From NCBI RefSeq assembly GCF_004802635.2, contig NZ_CP046052.1, positions 2,976,001 through 3,040,000 of the forward strand: DNA of 64,000 nt. Reading direction: 5' to 3'. The notes beneath the pieces were generated by a model that searched no databases, was not told the origin of the DNA, and saw only the letters and a program-made list of their open reading frames with translations. This document shows, in pieces, positions 43,456-58,400 of this stretch. Made by a program: the position numbers and the translations under genes. How positions within the stretch are numbered: position 1 is the first letter of the stretch; every line of letters begins with the position of its first letter. The DNA is from Methylocystis heyeri. GTDB lineage: Bacteria; Pseudomonadota; Alphaproteobacteria; Rhizobiales; Beijerinckiaceae.

Positions 43456-46400
43456 CCCGGATATCCATTCGGCGAGCTTCGCCACGGTCTGCGCCTCGAA
43501 CACAGCCGACAGCGGAAGCGCGCTGCATACGACCTTGCGGATGCGATCCGCGAGTTTCAATCCCGACAGCGAATCTCCTCCGAGTTCGAAGAAGCCTTCA
43601 TTTATCCCGACCCGATCGAGCCGCAGCGTGTTCTCGAATTCGCGGGCGATAACCCACTCGACGACGCTCCTCGGGGCGACATAGCTTTGCGCCGGCTGCA
43701 GGGCGGCGTCCGGTTCTGGGAGGGCGTTTCGGTTGATTTTTCCGTTTTGGGTGAGAGGGAGCGCGTCCAATATTACGAAGGCTGCGGGGATCATGAAGTC
43801 GGGGAGGGTCTTAGCGAGCGCCGCGCGCAGCGCGGCTGGGGCGGTCTGCTGCGGCGCCGACGTCGCCACATAGGCTGCGAGCCGCTTGGCCCCGGCCCCG
43901 TCCTCGCGCGCGACGACCAGCGCCTCCTCGACCTCGGGCAGAGCCGAAAGCGCCGCCTCGATCTCGCCCGGCTCGATGCGAAAGCCGCGGATCTTGAGCT
44001 GATGGTCGATGCGCCCCAGAAACTCGATCGTCCCGTCGTCGCCGATGCGGCCGAGATCGCCGCTGCGATAAAGACGCGAGCCCGCCGCTCCGAAGGGATC
44101 GGGAACAAAGGCCGCGGCCGTCAGATCGGGCCGGTTCAGATAGCCCCGTCCGACCTGCACGCCGCCGATGCAGATCTCCGCCGCCACCCCGAAAGGCGCC
44201 GGCTCGAGATCGCGGCCCAGCAGATAGAGCTGCGTGTTGTCCGCCGCCCGCCCGATCGGAACGCTCAGATCGTCGCCCTGCGGCGGCTCCACGATCGGAT
44301 GATAGGAGACGTCGTCCGAACATTCCGCCGGACCATAGGCGTTGAGCAGCCGAACATGGGGGTGGCGCTCCATGAACCTTCGGCACAGCCCGGGCGCGAA
44401 AGCCTCGCCGCAGGGCAGCAGCCAGCGCAGCGTCGGCAGATCCGATCCCGCCCCGCAAACATCGAGAACAGAACGGATCATCGACGGAACCGCTTCGAGA
44501 ACGGTCACCCCCCGCGCCGCCATCTCCGCCATGAGCCGGCCCGGATCGTGCGAAAGGGCGTCGGGGAATATCTCCACCCGCGCCCCCAGCGCGAGCGCGG
44601 TCAGGAACTGCCACACCGAGATGTCGAAACATTGCGAGGCGGTCTGCGCGATGACGTCGCGCTCGCAAAGCCCCAGCGCCGGAACCTTGGAGATCAGATT
44701 GTTGAACATCCCGCGATGCTCGATCATCGCTCCCTTGGGCAAGCCGGTGGAGCCGGAGGTGAAGATCGCCACCGCCAGCGACTGCGGGCCGTGACGCCGC
44801 GGCGGGTTGAAGCTGCAAGGCCCGCCGGCTTCGAGCGCCGCAAGCTCGCACAGCCGCGCCGGGAGCTGCGGCGTCGCGGTCAGAATCGCCTGCGCCCGGG
44901 CCGCCAGCCCCGGCCCCGCCAGCAGCAGCCCGACCCCGCTCTGCGCCAGCGTCTGCGCGAGGCGCCGGTCGGGATAGGCCGGCTCCAGCGGCAGATAGGC
45001 CCCGCCCGCCTTCAGAACCGCGAGCATGGCCACCAGAAAATCGAGCCCGCGCTCTTCCAGCAGAGCCACCAAGCAATCGGGCCCGACGCCTGCCCCGATC
45101 AGCGCATGCGCCAAACGGTTGGCGCGCGCGTTCAGCTCGCCATAGCTCAGCGTGCGCCCGTCGCAGCGGGCGGCGACCGCCTCGGGAACGCGCCGGACCT
45201 GCGCCTCGAAACGGGCCAGGAAGTCCAGCGGCTCGCCATAGTCGCGCGCCGTGCGGTTCAAATCCGTCACCAGCCGGAGACGCTCCTCCGCGGGCAGAAC
45301 GTCGATCGCGCGCAGCGGCGTCCGCGGCGCCGCCTCCAGCGCCTCCGTCAGGCCTTCCAGCGCCTTGCGCATGAAGCCGCAGATCCGCGCCGGGCCGACG
45401 CTCTCCGCCGCATAGGCCGTCAGCCGGAACGCCTCGCCGTCGTCGTCCACCGAGATCTCGAACGGATAATTGGTGCGCTCCGCATAGGACAGCGTCTTCA
45501 CCCCGGCCCAGGCCAGCGCGCCGCGATCCTCCGTCGCCGTCGCCGGACTGTGGCGATAGTTGAGCAGCGCCGAGAACAAGGGCGCAGGCGCCTCGACCCC
45601 GCTGCAGCGTTGCGCCAGCGCCAGAGACGCATGTTCATGCGCGATCAGCTCCGTGAGCCGCGCATGGGTCTCCCGCACCCCCGCCTCCACGCTTCGTTCC
45701 CCGAACCCCAGCCGAAGCGGCAGCGTGTTGATGAAGGCTCCCGCCGCGCGGTCGGCCCCGGCGCCGCCATACATGCGCCCGAACAGGACCGTGCCGAACA
45801 CCACGTCCTCGCGCCCCGAGGCCCGCGCCAGCGTCAGGGCGAAAGCGGCGTGGAACAGGCTCGCGGAACTCACCTTGAGCGCGCGCGCCTGCAATCGCAG
45901 ACGCCTGCACAGATCCGACTCGATCTCCAGCGCGGCCTCGCAAATCCCCGCGCCGTCGCCCCGGACGTCGAGCAGGCCGAAGGGCGCCGTCGGCTCCTCG
46001 ACGTCGCCGAGTTGCGCCCGGAAGTAGGCCTCCTGCGCCGCGCGATCCGTCGACAGCCGCGCCTGCGCCACGAAATCGCGGTAGGGCGGCGGCGCGGACG
46101 GCGCGGGATCGCCGCCGCCCGAAAACAGCCTGCGCATCTCCTCGCCGACCACCGCCAGCGTCTCGTGGTCGCCGATCAGATGATGATAGGCCACCACCGC
46201 GACCCAGCGATCCTGCGCGGCGTCGCGCGCGAAGACGACGCGCATCATCGGCGCCTGGCGCACGTCGAGCCGGAAACGCTCGGGGTGAAAGCGCGCCTCC
46301 AGCGTCTGCGCCACATCCGCATCCGCCTCGGGTGCGACTTCCTCCACTACGAGCGGCGCCTCGCGCCACACCACTTGCATCGGCTCCGACAGACCCTCCC

Positions 46401-49400
46401 AGACCACCGCGGTGCGCAATATGTCGAAACGCGCGATCACGCGTTCCAGCGCCGCCAGGAAGAGGTCGAGGGCGTCGCGGGTCTCGAAGGCGATGACGGT
46501 CTCGATCAGATAGGGATCGCCCCGCTCCGCCAGCAGGTGATGGAACAGCATCCCCTCCTGCAGCGGCGCCAGCGGATAGATGTCCTGCACATTCGCGGCC
46601 CCGCCGGAAACGCCGGCCACGATGCGGTCGATCTCGGCCTGCGAGAGCTTCGCCAGAGTCAGCATCTGCGGCGTGATCGTCGCGCAGCCCTGCGGGATCA
46701 GATTGGGCGGAACCTCGATCTGCTTCGCGCCGCAGATCGCCGCCGACAGGCCCGCGGGCGTCGGATGCGAAAACAGCGCCCTCACGTCGCTGGAAAGACC
46801 CTCCCGGCGCAGCCGCTCGATCAGACCGATCGCCAGCAGCGAGTGCCCCCCGAGCTCGAAGAAATTATCCTCGATCCCGACCCGCTCGACGCCCAGGACC
46901 TCGGCGAAGACCCGGCACAGCGTCTCTTCTTCGGCGTTGCGCGGCGCGACATGGCGACGCGTCGACAAAGCTTCATCCGGCTCCGGCAGCGCCTTGCGGT
47001 CGAGCTTGCCGTTCGCCGTCAGCGGCAGCGCATCGACGATCACGATCGCCGCTGGGACCATATAGTCCGGCAGCTCCAGCGACAGCGCCGCACGCAAGGT
47101 CGACGCATCCGCCGCGCCGCCTTCGCCCAGCGCGCTTCCCTCGCCCAGCGCAACGTAAGCCGCCAGCCGCCTGGCCCCGGCCCCGTCCTCGCGCGCCACA
47201 ACCACAGCCTCGCGCACCGCAGGCTGGCGCAGCAGCGCCGCCTCGATCTCGCCCGGCTCGATGCGAAAGCCCCGGATCTTCACCTGATGGTCGAGACGGC
47301 CCAGAAACACGATGGTCCCGTCCGCCCGCCGCCGCGCCAGATCCCCGGTGCGGTAGAGCCGCGTCCCCGCCGCGCCGAACGGGTTCGCAACGAAGCGCTC
47401 CGCCGTCAGATCGGGACGCCCGACATAGCCCCGCGCAAGCCCGACCCCGCCGATGTAGAGCTCGCCCGCGACCCCCAGCGGAGCCGGCTGCATCCCAGGA
47501 CCCAGAACATAAATCTGCGTGTTGGAGATCGCGGAGCCGATCGGCGCATAGATCTCCTGTTCCTCCCCGGCCCCGCATTGATAGGCCGTCACGTCCACCG
47601 ACGCCTCGGTCGGGCCGTAGAGATTATGCAGCTCTATCCCCGCTGCCGACGCCGCCCGCGCCAGGCCCCCAGGCAGCGCCTCGCCGCTGCACATCACCCG
47701 CCGCAGGCTCGCAAACGACGACAGCGCGAAGCCGCTCATAAACGCCTGAAGCATCGACGGCACAAAATGCAGCGTCGTCACCCCCTCCCCTGCGATCAGA
47801 GCCGCCAGACGCTCCGGCAGGCGATGATCGCCCGGCCGCGCAACCGCAAGACGCGCTCCCACCGAAAGCGGCCAGAAAAACTCCCACACCGAAACGTCGA
47901 AGCTGAACGGCGTCTTCTGCAGCACCGTCTCCGCGGGCTCCAGCCCATAGCGCGACTGCATCCAGGCGATGCGGTTGACGATCCCCTCATGGCTGACGCC
48001 GACCCCCTTGGGCCGGCCGGTCGAACCCGAGGTGTAGATCACATAGGCGAGGTTTTGCCCGCCCGCGCAGCTCGGCGGGTTCTCCCCGCTCTCCTGCGCG
48101 ATCGCGTCCCAATCGGCGTCGAGCCGAAGCTTTGCGACATTCTCCGGCAGAAGGTCGGCGAGCCCCGCCTGCGTCAACGCCAGCTTCGCCCCGGCGTCCG
48201 CGATCATGAACGCCAGGCGCTCCTGCGGATAGTCGGGATCGAGCGGCAGATAGGCCCCGCCTGCCTTCAGCACCCCCAGAAGGCCGACCACCATCTCGAC
48301 CGAGCGTTCCAGACACAGCCCCACCACGACGTCCGGCCCCACCCCCCGCGACCGCAGGAAATGCGCGAGCCGATTGGCCCGCGCGTTCAGCTCGCCATAG
48401 CTCAGCGTCTCGCCGTCGAACGAAACCGCCGCCGCTCCCGGAGACCGCGCAGCCTCCCCCTCGAACCGACCCTGTAAAACCTCCCCCCAGCCATGTTCAA
48501 AATCCGTCCCGTTGAACCGCGTCAGCAACGGCGACCGCTCCGCCGGCGGGAGGATGTCGATTTCGCACAGAGGCGCCTGCGGCGAAGTTTCGAGCGCGGC
48601 GACGAGCCGCTCCAGAGCCGAAACCATGAAGCCGAACAAGCGCTCCGGCGCCAGCGGCTGCTGCGTCTGCGCCACCAGCGAGAAGCCTTCGCCGAAGTCG
48701 TTTACCGAAAGGGTCAGGGGATAGTTGGTGCGCTCCTGCGAATAGATCGCTTCGATCCCCGTGAACGACGACGACCCCTGTCTTTGTTCGAGCGGCGTAT
48801 GCCGATAATTGAGCAGCGCCGAGAACAGCGGGGTCGGAGCCTCGACGCCGCTGCAGCGTTGCGCCAGCGCCAGAGACGCGTGCTCATGCGCGATCAGCTC
48901 CGTGAGCCGCGCATGGGTCTCCCGTACCCCCGCCTCGACGCTTCGTTCCCCGAGCCGAAGCCGAAGCGGCAGCGTGTTGATGAAAATCCCGGCGGCCCGG
49001 TCCGCTTCCGCCGCCCCCTGCATGCGCCCGAACAGAACCGTTCCGAACACCACGTCCTCGCGCCCCGAGGCCCGCGCCAGCGTCAAAGCGAAGGCGGCGT
49101 GGAACAGGCTTGCGGAACTCACCTTGAGCGCGCGCGCCTGCAATCGCAGACGCCTGCACAGACCCGACTCGATCTCCAGCGCGGCCTCATAAATTTCCGA
49201 GCCGTCGCCGCGGACGTCGAGCAGGCCGAAGGGCGCCGTCGGTTCCTCGACATCGGCAAGCATCTGTTTGAAGAATGTCTCCTGCTCGGCCCTACTCGCA
49301 GAGAGCCGCGTCTGCGCCACATAGTCGCGAAACGGGTGCGGTTTTGCGGCGTTCGCAGCGGCTCCCGCAAGATGCGCCTCCATCTCTTCGCTCACCAGAC

Positions 49401-52400
49401 GCAGCGTCGTGTTGTCGTCGATGAAATGATGATGCAGGAGCGCGACGATCCACCGATCCTGCGCGGCGTCGCGCGCGAAGGCGACGCGCATCATCGGCGC
49501 CCGTCGCACATCGAGCCGGTAGCGCGCAGGATCGAAACGCGCCAGCAGCGCCTCCTTCGTATCCTCGCCCGCGTCGAGCTCGACTTCCTCCACAGCGAGC
49601 GGCGCCTTGCGCCACACCACCTGCATCGGCTCCGAGAGACCTTCCCAGACCACCGCGGTGCGCAATATGTCGTGACGCGCGATCACGCGCTCCAGCGTCG
49701 CGACGAAGGCGTCCACCCGCTCGCGCGAGGCGCAGGAAAGCAGGGTCCGCAGTTGATAGGGATCGCCCCGCTCCGCCAGCAGGTGATGGAACAGCATCCC
49801 CTCCTGAAGCGGCGCGAGCGGATAAATGTCCTGCACATTCGCCGCTCCGCCCTCGACGCCGGAGACGATCCCGTCGATCTCCGATTGCGTAAGCGGCGCG
49901 AGCGTCAGCATCTGCGGCGTGATCGCCGCGCAGCCCTCCGGGATCAGATTGGGCGGAACATCGATCCGCAACGCCTCGCCCAGCGCACCGCACAAAGCCG
50001 AGGGCGTCGGATGCGAAAACAGCGTCCTCACGTCGCTGGAAAGCCCCTCCCTGCGCAGCCGCTCGATCACCGTAACCGCGAGCAGGGAGTGCCCGCCGAG
50101 CTCGAAGAAATTATCGTCGATCCCGACCCGCTCGAGGCCCAGGACCTCGGCGAAGACCCGGCACAGCGTCTCTTCTTCGGCGTTGCGCGGCGCGACATGG
50201 CGACGCGTCGACAAAGCTTCATCCGGCTCCGGCAGCGCCTTGCGGTCGAGCTTGCCGTTCGCCGTCAGCGGCAGCGCATCGACGATCACGATCGCCGCTG
50301 GGACCATATAGTCCGGCAGCTCCAGCGACAGCGCCGCACGCAAGGTCGACGCATCCGCCGCGCCGCCTTCGCCCAGCGCGCCTACCTCGCGCAGCGCAAC
50401 GTAAGCCGCCAGCCGCCTGGCCCCGGCCCCGTCCTCGCGCGCAACCACAACAGCCTCGCGCACCGCAGGCTGGCGCAACAGCGCCGCCTCGATCTCGCCG
50501 AGCTCGATGCGAAAGCCCCGGATCTTCACCTGATGGTCGAGACGGCCCAAATAGGTCAGCGTCCCGTCCGCTTCATAGCGCGCAAGATCCCCGGTGCGGT
50601 AGAGCCGCGACCCCGCCGCCCCGAACGGGTTCGCAACGAAGCGCTCCGCCGTCAGATCGGGACGGCCGAGATAGCCCCGCGCAAGACCCGCCCCCCCGAT
50701 GTAAAGCTCGCCGCAAACGCCGACCGGAGCCGGCCTCATCCCCGCGTCCAGAACATAGGCCGCGAGATCGCCGAGCGGACGACCGATGAGGCTGTCGCTC
50801 GCCGATCCCGCGCCGCCGAGACGCTGCAGCGTCACATGCACCGTCGTCTCGGTGATCCCATACATATTGACCAGCGAAGGCCCGCCCGCGCCGCGCCGCG
50901 CGAACCAGTCCGAAAGCCGCGAAGGCTCCAGCGCCTCGCCGCCGAAAATCACCAGACGCAGCGCCAACGCCCCCGCGCCGGCTTCCCCATCCGCTTCGTC
51001 GAGCTGGTAAAAAGCCGAAGGCGTCTGGTTCAGAACCGTCACGCTCTCCCGCGCCAGCAGCGCATGGAAGTCCTGCGGCGAACGCGCGACCCAATGCGGA
51101 ACCACGACCAGGCGGCCGCCGTAAAGCAGCGCGCCGAAGATCTCCCACACCGAAAAATCGAAGGCGAAGGAGTGGAACAGCGTCCACACGTCCTGCGACG
51201 AGAAACCGTAATCGGCCTCGGTCGCAGCGAACAGCCGCGCCAGATTCCCCCGCGTCACGCCGACGCCCTTGGGCTTGCCGGTCGAGCCCGAAGTGTAGAT
51301 GACATAGGCGAGGTTTTGCCCGCCCGCGCAGCTCGGCGGGTTCTCCCCGCTCTCCTGCGCGATCGCGTCCCGATCGGCGTCGAGCCGAAGCTTTGCGACA
51401 TTCTCCGGCAGAAGGTCGGCGAGCCCCGCCTGCGTCAGCACGAGGCGCGGCCCGGCGTCCGCGATCATATGGAACAGCCGCTCCCGGGGATAGGCCGGAT
51501 CGAGCGGCAGATAGGCCCCGCCCGCCTTCAGCACGCCGAGGAGGCCGACGATCATGTCGACCGAGCGTTCGACGCAGAGCCCGACGAGAACATCCGGCCC
51601 AACCCCACGCGACCGCAGCCCATGCGCGAGACGGTTGGCGCGCGCGTTCAATTCGCCATAGCTCAGCGTCTCGCCGTCGAACGAAACCGCCGCCGACCCC
51701 GGAGACCGCGCGACATGCGCCTCGAACTCTTCCTTGAGCAGATCGCCCAGGCCATGCTCAAACCCCGTCGCGGCGCGCGGGGTCGACAGCAGCGATCGCT
51801 CGGCCTCAGGCAGAACGTCGATCTCGCGCAGCGGCGTCTGCGGCGCCTGCTCCAACGTGGCGACGAGCTGTTGCAGAGCCTGCCCCATGAAGGCCAAAAG
51901 GCGCTCCGGCGCCAGCGGCTGCTGCGTCTGCGCGTCCAGCGAAAACAGATCGCCGAAGTCGTTCACCGAAAGCGTCACTGGGTAGTTCGTGCGCCCTTGC
52001 CCAAAGAGCGCCTCGATCCCGGACGAGTAATCCCGATCGGTCTCAGCCGCGCGCGGCGCGTGCTGATAGTTGAGCAGCGCCGAGAACAGCGGAGTCGGCG
52101 CCTCGACCCCGCTGCAGCGTTGCGCCAGCGCCAAAGACGCATGTTCATGCGCGATCAGCCCGGCGAGCCGCGCATGGGTCTCCCGCACCCCCACCTCCAC
52201 GCTCGCCTCCCCGAGCCGAAGCCGAAGCGGCAGCGTGTTGATGAAAATCCCGACGGCCCGGTCCGCTTCCGCCGAGCCCTGCATGCGCCCGAACAGGACC
52301 GTGCCGAACACCACGTCCTCGCGCCCCGAGGCCCGCGCCAGCGTCAGGGCGAAGGCGGCGTGGAACAGGCTCGTGGCGCTGACCCCGAGCGCGCGCGCCT

Positions 52401-55400
52401 GCAGTCGCAGCCGCCTGCACAGATCCGACTCGATCTCCAGCGCGGCCTCGCAAATTCCCGCGCCGTCGCCCCGGACGTCGAGCAGGCCGAAGGGCGCCGT
52501 CGGCTCCTCGACGTCGCCGAGTTGCGCCCGGAAGTAGGCCTCCTGCGCCGCGCGATCCGTCGACAACCGCGCCTGCGCCACGAAATTCCGGTAGGGCGGC
52601 GGCGCGGACGGCGCAAGATCGCGGCCTTCCGAGAGAAGCGCCGCCTCACGCAAGATGATATCGAGCGTGGCGTGATCGAGCGACAGGTGGTGCGCCAATA
52701 TATGCAACAGCCAGCGCTCTCTCTCTGCGTCGCGCGCAATGGCGATACGGATCATGGGGGCCTTGCGCACGTCGAGCCGGCGGCGCCGCGGATCGAAGCA
52801 CGCCCGCAGCGCCTCCACCGCATCCACCCCCGCGTCGAGTTCGACTTCCTCCACTACGAGCGGCGCCTCGCGCCACACCACTTGCATCGGCTCCGACAGA
52901 CCCTCCCACGCCACCGCGGTGCGCAATATGTCGTGACGCGCGATCACGCGCTCCAGCGTCGCGACGAAGGCGTCCACCCGCTCGCGCGAGGCGCAGGAAA
53001 GCATGCTCTCCAGCTGATAGGGATCGCCATGCTCCGCCAGCAGGTGATGGAACAGCATCCCCTCCTGCAGCGGCGCCAGCGGATAGATGTCCTGCACATT
53101 CGCGGCCCCGCCCGGAACCTGCGCCACGATGCGGTCGATCTCGCCCTGGCCGAGCTGCGCCAGCGTCAGCATCTGCGGCGTGATCGCCGCGCAGCCCTGC
53201 GGGATCAGATTGGGCGGAACCTCGATCTGCTTCGCGCCGCAGATCGCCGCCGACAGGCCCGCGGGCGTCGGATGCGAAAACAGCGCCCTCACGTCGCTGG
53301 AAAGACCCTCCCGGCGCAGCCGCTCGATCAGACCGATCGCCAGCAGCGAGTGCCCCCCGAGCTCGAAGAAATTATCCTCGATCCCGACCCGCTCGACGCC
53401 CAGGACCTCGGCGAAGACCCGGCACAGCGTCTCTTCTTCGGCGTTGCGCGGCGCGACATGGCGACGCGTCGACAAAGCTTCATCCGGCTCCGGCAGCGCC
53501 TTGCGGTCGAGCTTGCCGTTCGCCGTCAGCGGCAGCGCATCGACGATCACGATCGCCGCTGGGACCATATAGTCCGGCAGCTCCAGCGACAGCGCCGCAC
53601 GCAAGGTCGACGCATCCGCCGCGCCGCCTTCGCCCAGCGCGCTTCCCTCGCGCAGCGCAACGTAAGCCGCCAGCCGCCTGGCCCCGGCCCCGGCCCCGTC
53701 CTCGCGCGCCACAACCACAGCCTCGCGCACCGCAGGCTGGCGCAGCAGCGCCGCCTCGATCTCGCCCGGCTCGATGCGAAAGCCCCGGATCTTCACCTGA
53801 TGGTCGAGACGGCCCAGAAACACGATGGTCCCGTCCGCCCGCCGCCGCGCAAGATCCCCGGTGCGGTAGAGCCGCGTCCCCGCCGCGCCGAACGGGTTCG
53901 CAACGAAGCGCTCCGCCGTCAGATCGGGACGCCCGACATAGCCCCGCGCAAGCCCGACCCCGCCGATGTAGAGCTCGCCGCAAACGCCGATCGGAACCGG
54001 CGAGAAAGTTTCGTCCAGCAAATAGGCCGTGGCGTTCGATATGGGACGTCCGATCGGAACTTCGTTGTCCTGCTCATCCCTCGTACATATGTGATAGGTC
54101 GAATCGATCGTGGCTTCCGTCGGACCATAGAGATTGCAAAGAACAATGTGCGAGCTTTTGAAATAGGACGCCAGCTCCCCGGACAGCGGCTCCCCTCCTG
54201 AAAGAATACAGCGAAGAGTGGGACATTCTTTCAAATCCGCTTGAACGAACCGGCGCAGCAACGATGGAACCAGCTGCAAAACCGTAACCGCGTCGCGAGC
54301 GATAATGCTCGCGAGTTCTCGCTCCCCGATCAGCTGCTCCCTCGGCGCGAGCACGAGCGCGCCTCCGGTTGCGAGAGGGACGAAAAACTCCCATACCGAA
54401 GCGTCGAAACTTGCGGAGGTGCGCTGCAGGACGCGGTCCGTCGCCTGGAAGTGGAATCTCTCCCGCATCCAGAGCATGTGATTTACGGCGGCCTCGTGAC
54501 TGACGCCGACGCCTTTGGGCCGGCCTGTCGAGCCCGATGTGTAGATTACGTAAGCGAGGTTCTGCTGCAGCGTCGCTTGCGCGGGATTGCTCTCGCTCTG
54601 GCCTGCGATTTCGGGCCAGTCGGCGTCCAGGCGCAACGCCGGGACGCCTTCAGGCGCGCGCCCTTGCGTCGCTTCATGCGTGAGGATGATGGCGGGCCGC
54701 GCGTCCTCGACGACGAAGGCGAGACGTTGCAAGGGATAAGCGGGATCGAGCGGCAGATAGGCCCCGCCGGCCTTCAGCACGCCCAAAAGCCCGACGATCA
54801 TCTCGACTGAGCGCTCGAGGCAAAGTCCGACGAGAACTTCGGGACCCACGCCGCGCCCGCGCAGGAAATGCGCAAGACGGTTCGCGCGCGCGTTCAGCTC
54901 GCCATAACTCAGTTCAACGCCTTCGCAAACGACCGCGATCGCCTCGGGGCGAAGCGCCGCCTGCGTCTCGAAGAGTTGGTGCAGGCCTTTGTCGCGGGGA
55001 TAATCTGCGCCGGCGTCGTTCCACTCGGCGAGAAGCTGGCGACGCTCTGTCTCCGGCAGGACCTCGATCAGCCGCGCCGGTTTGCCAGGCCTCTTCTCCA
55101 GCGCTTCGACCAGTTCCTCCAGCGCCCTGAGCATATAGCCGCACAATCGTTCGGGATCGATCAAGGCCGCCGTTTGCGCGGTCAATCCGAATTCCGTCCC
55201 GGAATCTTCGACCGACAGCGTCAAGGGATAGTTTGTCCGCTCTTCGTTGAAGAGGGTTTCGATTCCCGCCCACGCCAAGGCCGCGTCGTCGGAGGATCGG
55301 GGTTCGACCGCATTGTGACGATAGTTCAGCAGGGCCGTGAACAAAGGCGTCGGCGCCTCGACGCCGCTGCAGCGTTGCGCCAGGGCCAGCGACGCGCTTT

Positions 55401-58400
55401 CGTGCCGCAGCAGCTTTGCGAGCGAGGCGTGCATGTCCTGAACAGCCTCGACGACCGACTGCTTCCCAAAGCGCGCCCTTACCGGAAGCGTGTTGATGAA
55501 CAGGCCGACCGCCCGGTCCGCCCCCGCTCCGCCCTGCATTCTCCCCAGCAGAACGGCGCCGAACACGACGTCCGGACGTCCGCAAAGACGCGCCAGAACC
55601 TGCGCGAACGCCTGATGCGCCAGGCTCGCCGCGCTGACTCCCAAATGCCGGGCCCGCTCCCGGATTCGCATTCCCAGCTCGTGGTCGATCGCGCAATGCG
55701 CCTCCCTTATTCCAAAACCGTCTCCGAAAACGTCGGTCACGCCGAAGGGCGCCGTCGCCTCTTCGACGTCGGAAAGCATGTCCTTGAAAAACGCTTCATG
55801 CTCCTCGCGCGCAACGCCGAGCCGAGCCTGAGCGACGAAATTGCGGAACGGAGCCGGAGCGGGAAGCTGCGGCGCAGCGCCGGCGAGATGCGCCTGCGCC
55901 TCCTCGACAACGACCTCCAGCGTTGCATGATCCACAACGAGATGATGGGCTCGCAACAGCAAAAGCCATCGGTCACGAGCGGCGTCGCGGCAGCAGACGC
56001 CCCGCAGCAGCGGCGCCTGCCCGACATCGAGCCTATGGCGCCGCGAGCCATATCGATCGCGCAGCTGCGCGGCCGCCTCGTCGCCTTCCGGGTCGACCGC
56101 GACCTCGTCGACGATAAGCGGCGCCTCGCGCCAGACCACCTGTACCGGCTCCGACAAGCCTTCCCAGACGATCGCGGTGCGCAGAATGTCGTGGCGTGCG
56201 ATTGACGCCCGCAGCGCTTCGAGAAAATCCTCCAGTCGCCCGCGCGATGAAAGGCTCAGGAGGGAGTGGAGAATATAGGGATCGCTGCCGTCGGCGAGCA
56301 GATAGTGGAAAAGCATTCCCTCCTGCAGCGGCGCGAGCGGATAGATGTCCTGAACATTCGCCGCCCCGCCGGAAACGCCGGCCACGATGCGGTCGATCTC
56401 GGCCTGCGAGAGCTTCGCCAGAGTCAGCATCTGCGGCGTGATCGTCGCGCAGCCTTCGGGAATGAGATTGGGGGGGACAGCCACCGACCCTGCGGCGGAG
56501 GAGGCGGCGAAGCCGGAAGGCGTCGGATGCGCGAACAATGCGCGCACGTCGCCCGAAAACCCCGCCTTGCGCAGCCGTTCGATCAGCGTCACCGCAATCA
56601 GCGAGTGTCCGCCGAGCTTGAAGAAGTCGTCCTCGAGGCCGACCCGGCCGACGCCGAGGGTCTCAGCCCATATCCGGCACATCGTCTCTTCCGCCGGATT
56701 GCGCGGAGCGACATAGGAAGCGGAGAGCATGGTCTCGATGTCGGGTTCGGGCAGCGCCTTGCGGTCGACCTTGCCGTTCGGCGTCAGCGGCAGCGCGTCG
56801 AGAAGCACGAAGGCCGCTGGAATCATGTATTCCGGCAGCTGAACCGACAGAGCCGCGCGCAGCGCCGCCGCGCTCGTCTCGAATCCCTCTTCGGCGACAA
56901 TATAAGCGACGAGCCGCTTGACCGATGAGCGTTCTTGCTGCGGGACCACGACAGCCTCGCGAATGGCGGCGAGGCCTCCGAGCGCCGCTTCGACCTCGCC
57001 CGCCTCGACCCGAAAGCCGCGGATTTTGACCTGGCGATCGACGCGCCCGACGAAAATGATATTCCCCGCCCCGTCGTAATGGGCGAGATCGCCGGTCCGA
57101 TAGAAGCGCTCGCCGGGCGCGCCATAGGGGTTGGGCGCGAAGCGCTCGGCCGTGAGATCCGGCCGCTTCAGGTAACCATGCGCCAGTCCCGCTCCGCCTA
57201 TGAAAAGCTCGCCCACGGCCCCTGCCGGGGCGAGGTTGAAGTGCGGGTCCAGAATATAGGCCTCGGTGCAGGCGATCGGCCTTCCGATCGGCAAAGCCTT
57301 CGCGCCGGCGTCGATTGCATCGACGCCGAAGGTCGTCGCATAGGTGGTCGTCTCGGTCGGACCATAACAGTGGATGAGGCGCACGGGCCCACCCTCCGCC
57401 AATATGGCCTTGAAGGACGCAAGGTTGGCCTCCTCGCCGCCGGTCAGCAGGAAACGCAGGCCCGCCAGCGTTCCCGGAATGGCTATGGCGAGCTGATTGA
57501 ACAGGCCCGTCGTCAGGAACAACGCAGTGACGGCATGGCGCTCCAAGGCCTCGGCGAAGCGCGCGGGATCGAGCAGCGTATCGCGATCGATGATCACCGT
57601 GCGTCCGCCAACGGCGAACGCGGCCCAGATTTCCATCGTCATGGCGTCGAAGGCGGGATTTGAGACGCAGGCGATCCTGTCGCCCGAGTCGAACGCCGCA
57701 TAGCGGTTGTCGAGGACCAGCCGCCCGATCGTGCGATGGGGCGTAAGGACCCCCTTCGGCTGGCCGGTCGAGCCCGAAGTGTAGATCACATAAGCGAGGT
57801 TCTCCGGACTCGAGAGGACGGGAAGATTCTCGGCGCTCTCCCGCGCGATCGTGTCCCAATCGGCGTCGAGCCGCAATGTCGCAATGTCGCCGGGAAGCTT
57901 CCCGACCAGCCGCTCCAGCGTCAGCGCCAGCTTCGCCCCGGCGTCCGCGATCATGAACGCCAGGCGCTCCTGCGGATAGTCGGGATCGAGCGGCAGATAG
58001 GCCCCGCCTGCCTTCAGCACGCCGAGAAGGCCGACGACCATGGAGATGGAGGGCTCGACGCACAGCCCGACGAGAACGTCGGCGCCAACGCCGCGTCTGC
58101 GCAAATAACGGGCGAGCCGATTGGCCCTGGCGTTCAATTCGCCATATGTCAGCTCCTCGCCTTCATGCGCAACGGCGACCGTTCGGGGCGAAAGCGCCGC
58201 TTGAGTCTCGAACAGCTCCTGGAGGCAAGCCGGCGTGCGGCGATCGCCGGCCGCCTCGTTCCAATCGACGAGAATTCGCCGGCGATCGTCTGAGCCCAGA
58301 GCTGAAAAGTCTTCATACCGCTGGTCGGGATCTGCGACCATCGCTTCGAGCGCACGCGTTAAAACGTCCGCGAAAATTTCGGGGAGCGCGGAATCGAAAA

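Noticed and set aside
42607-54201. Very long open frames (1956 and 1902 codons) on the plus strand opposite the NRPS
   Set aside because: They are antisense to well-supported NRPS domains, are Arg/Gln-rich without any recognisable domain, and repeat exactly where the NRPS modules repeat. High GC codon bias explains them.
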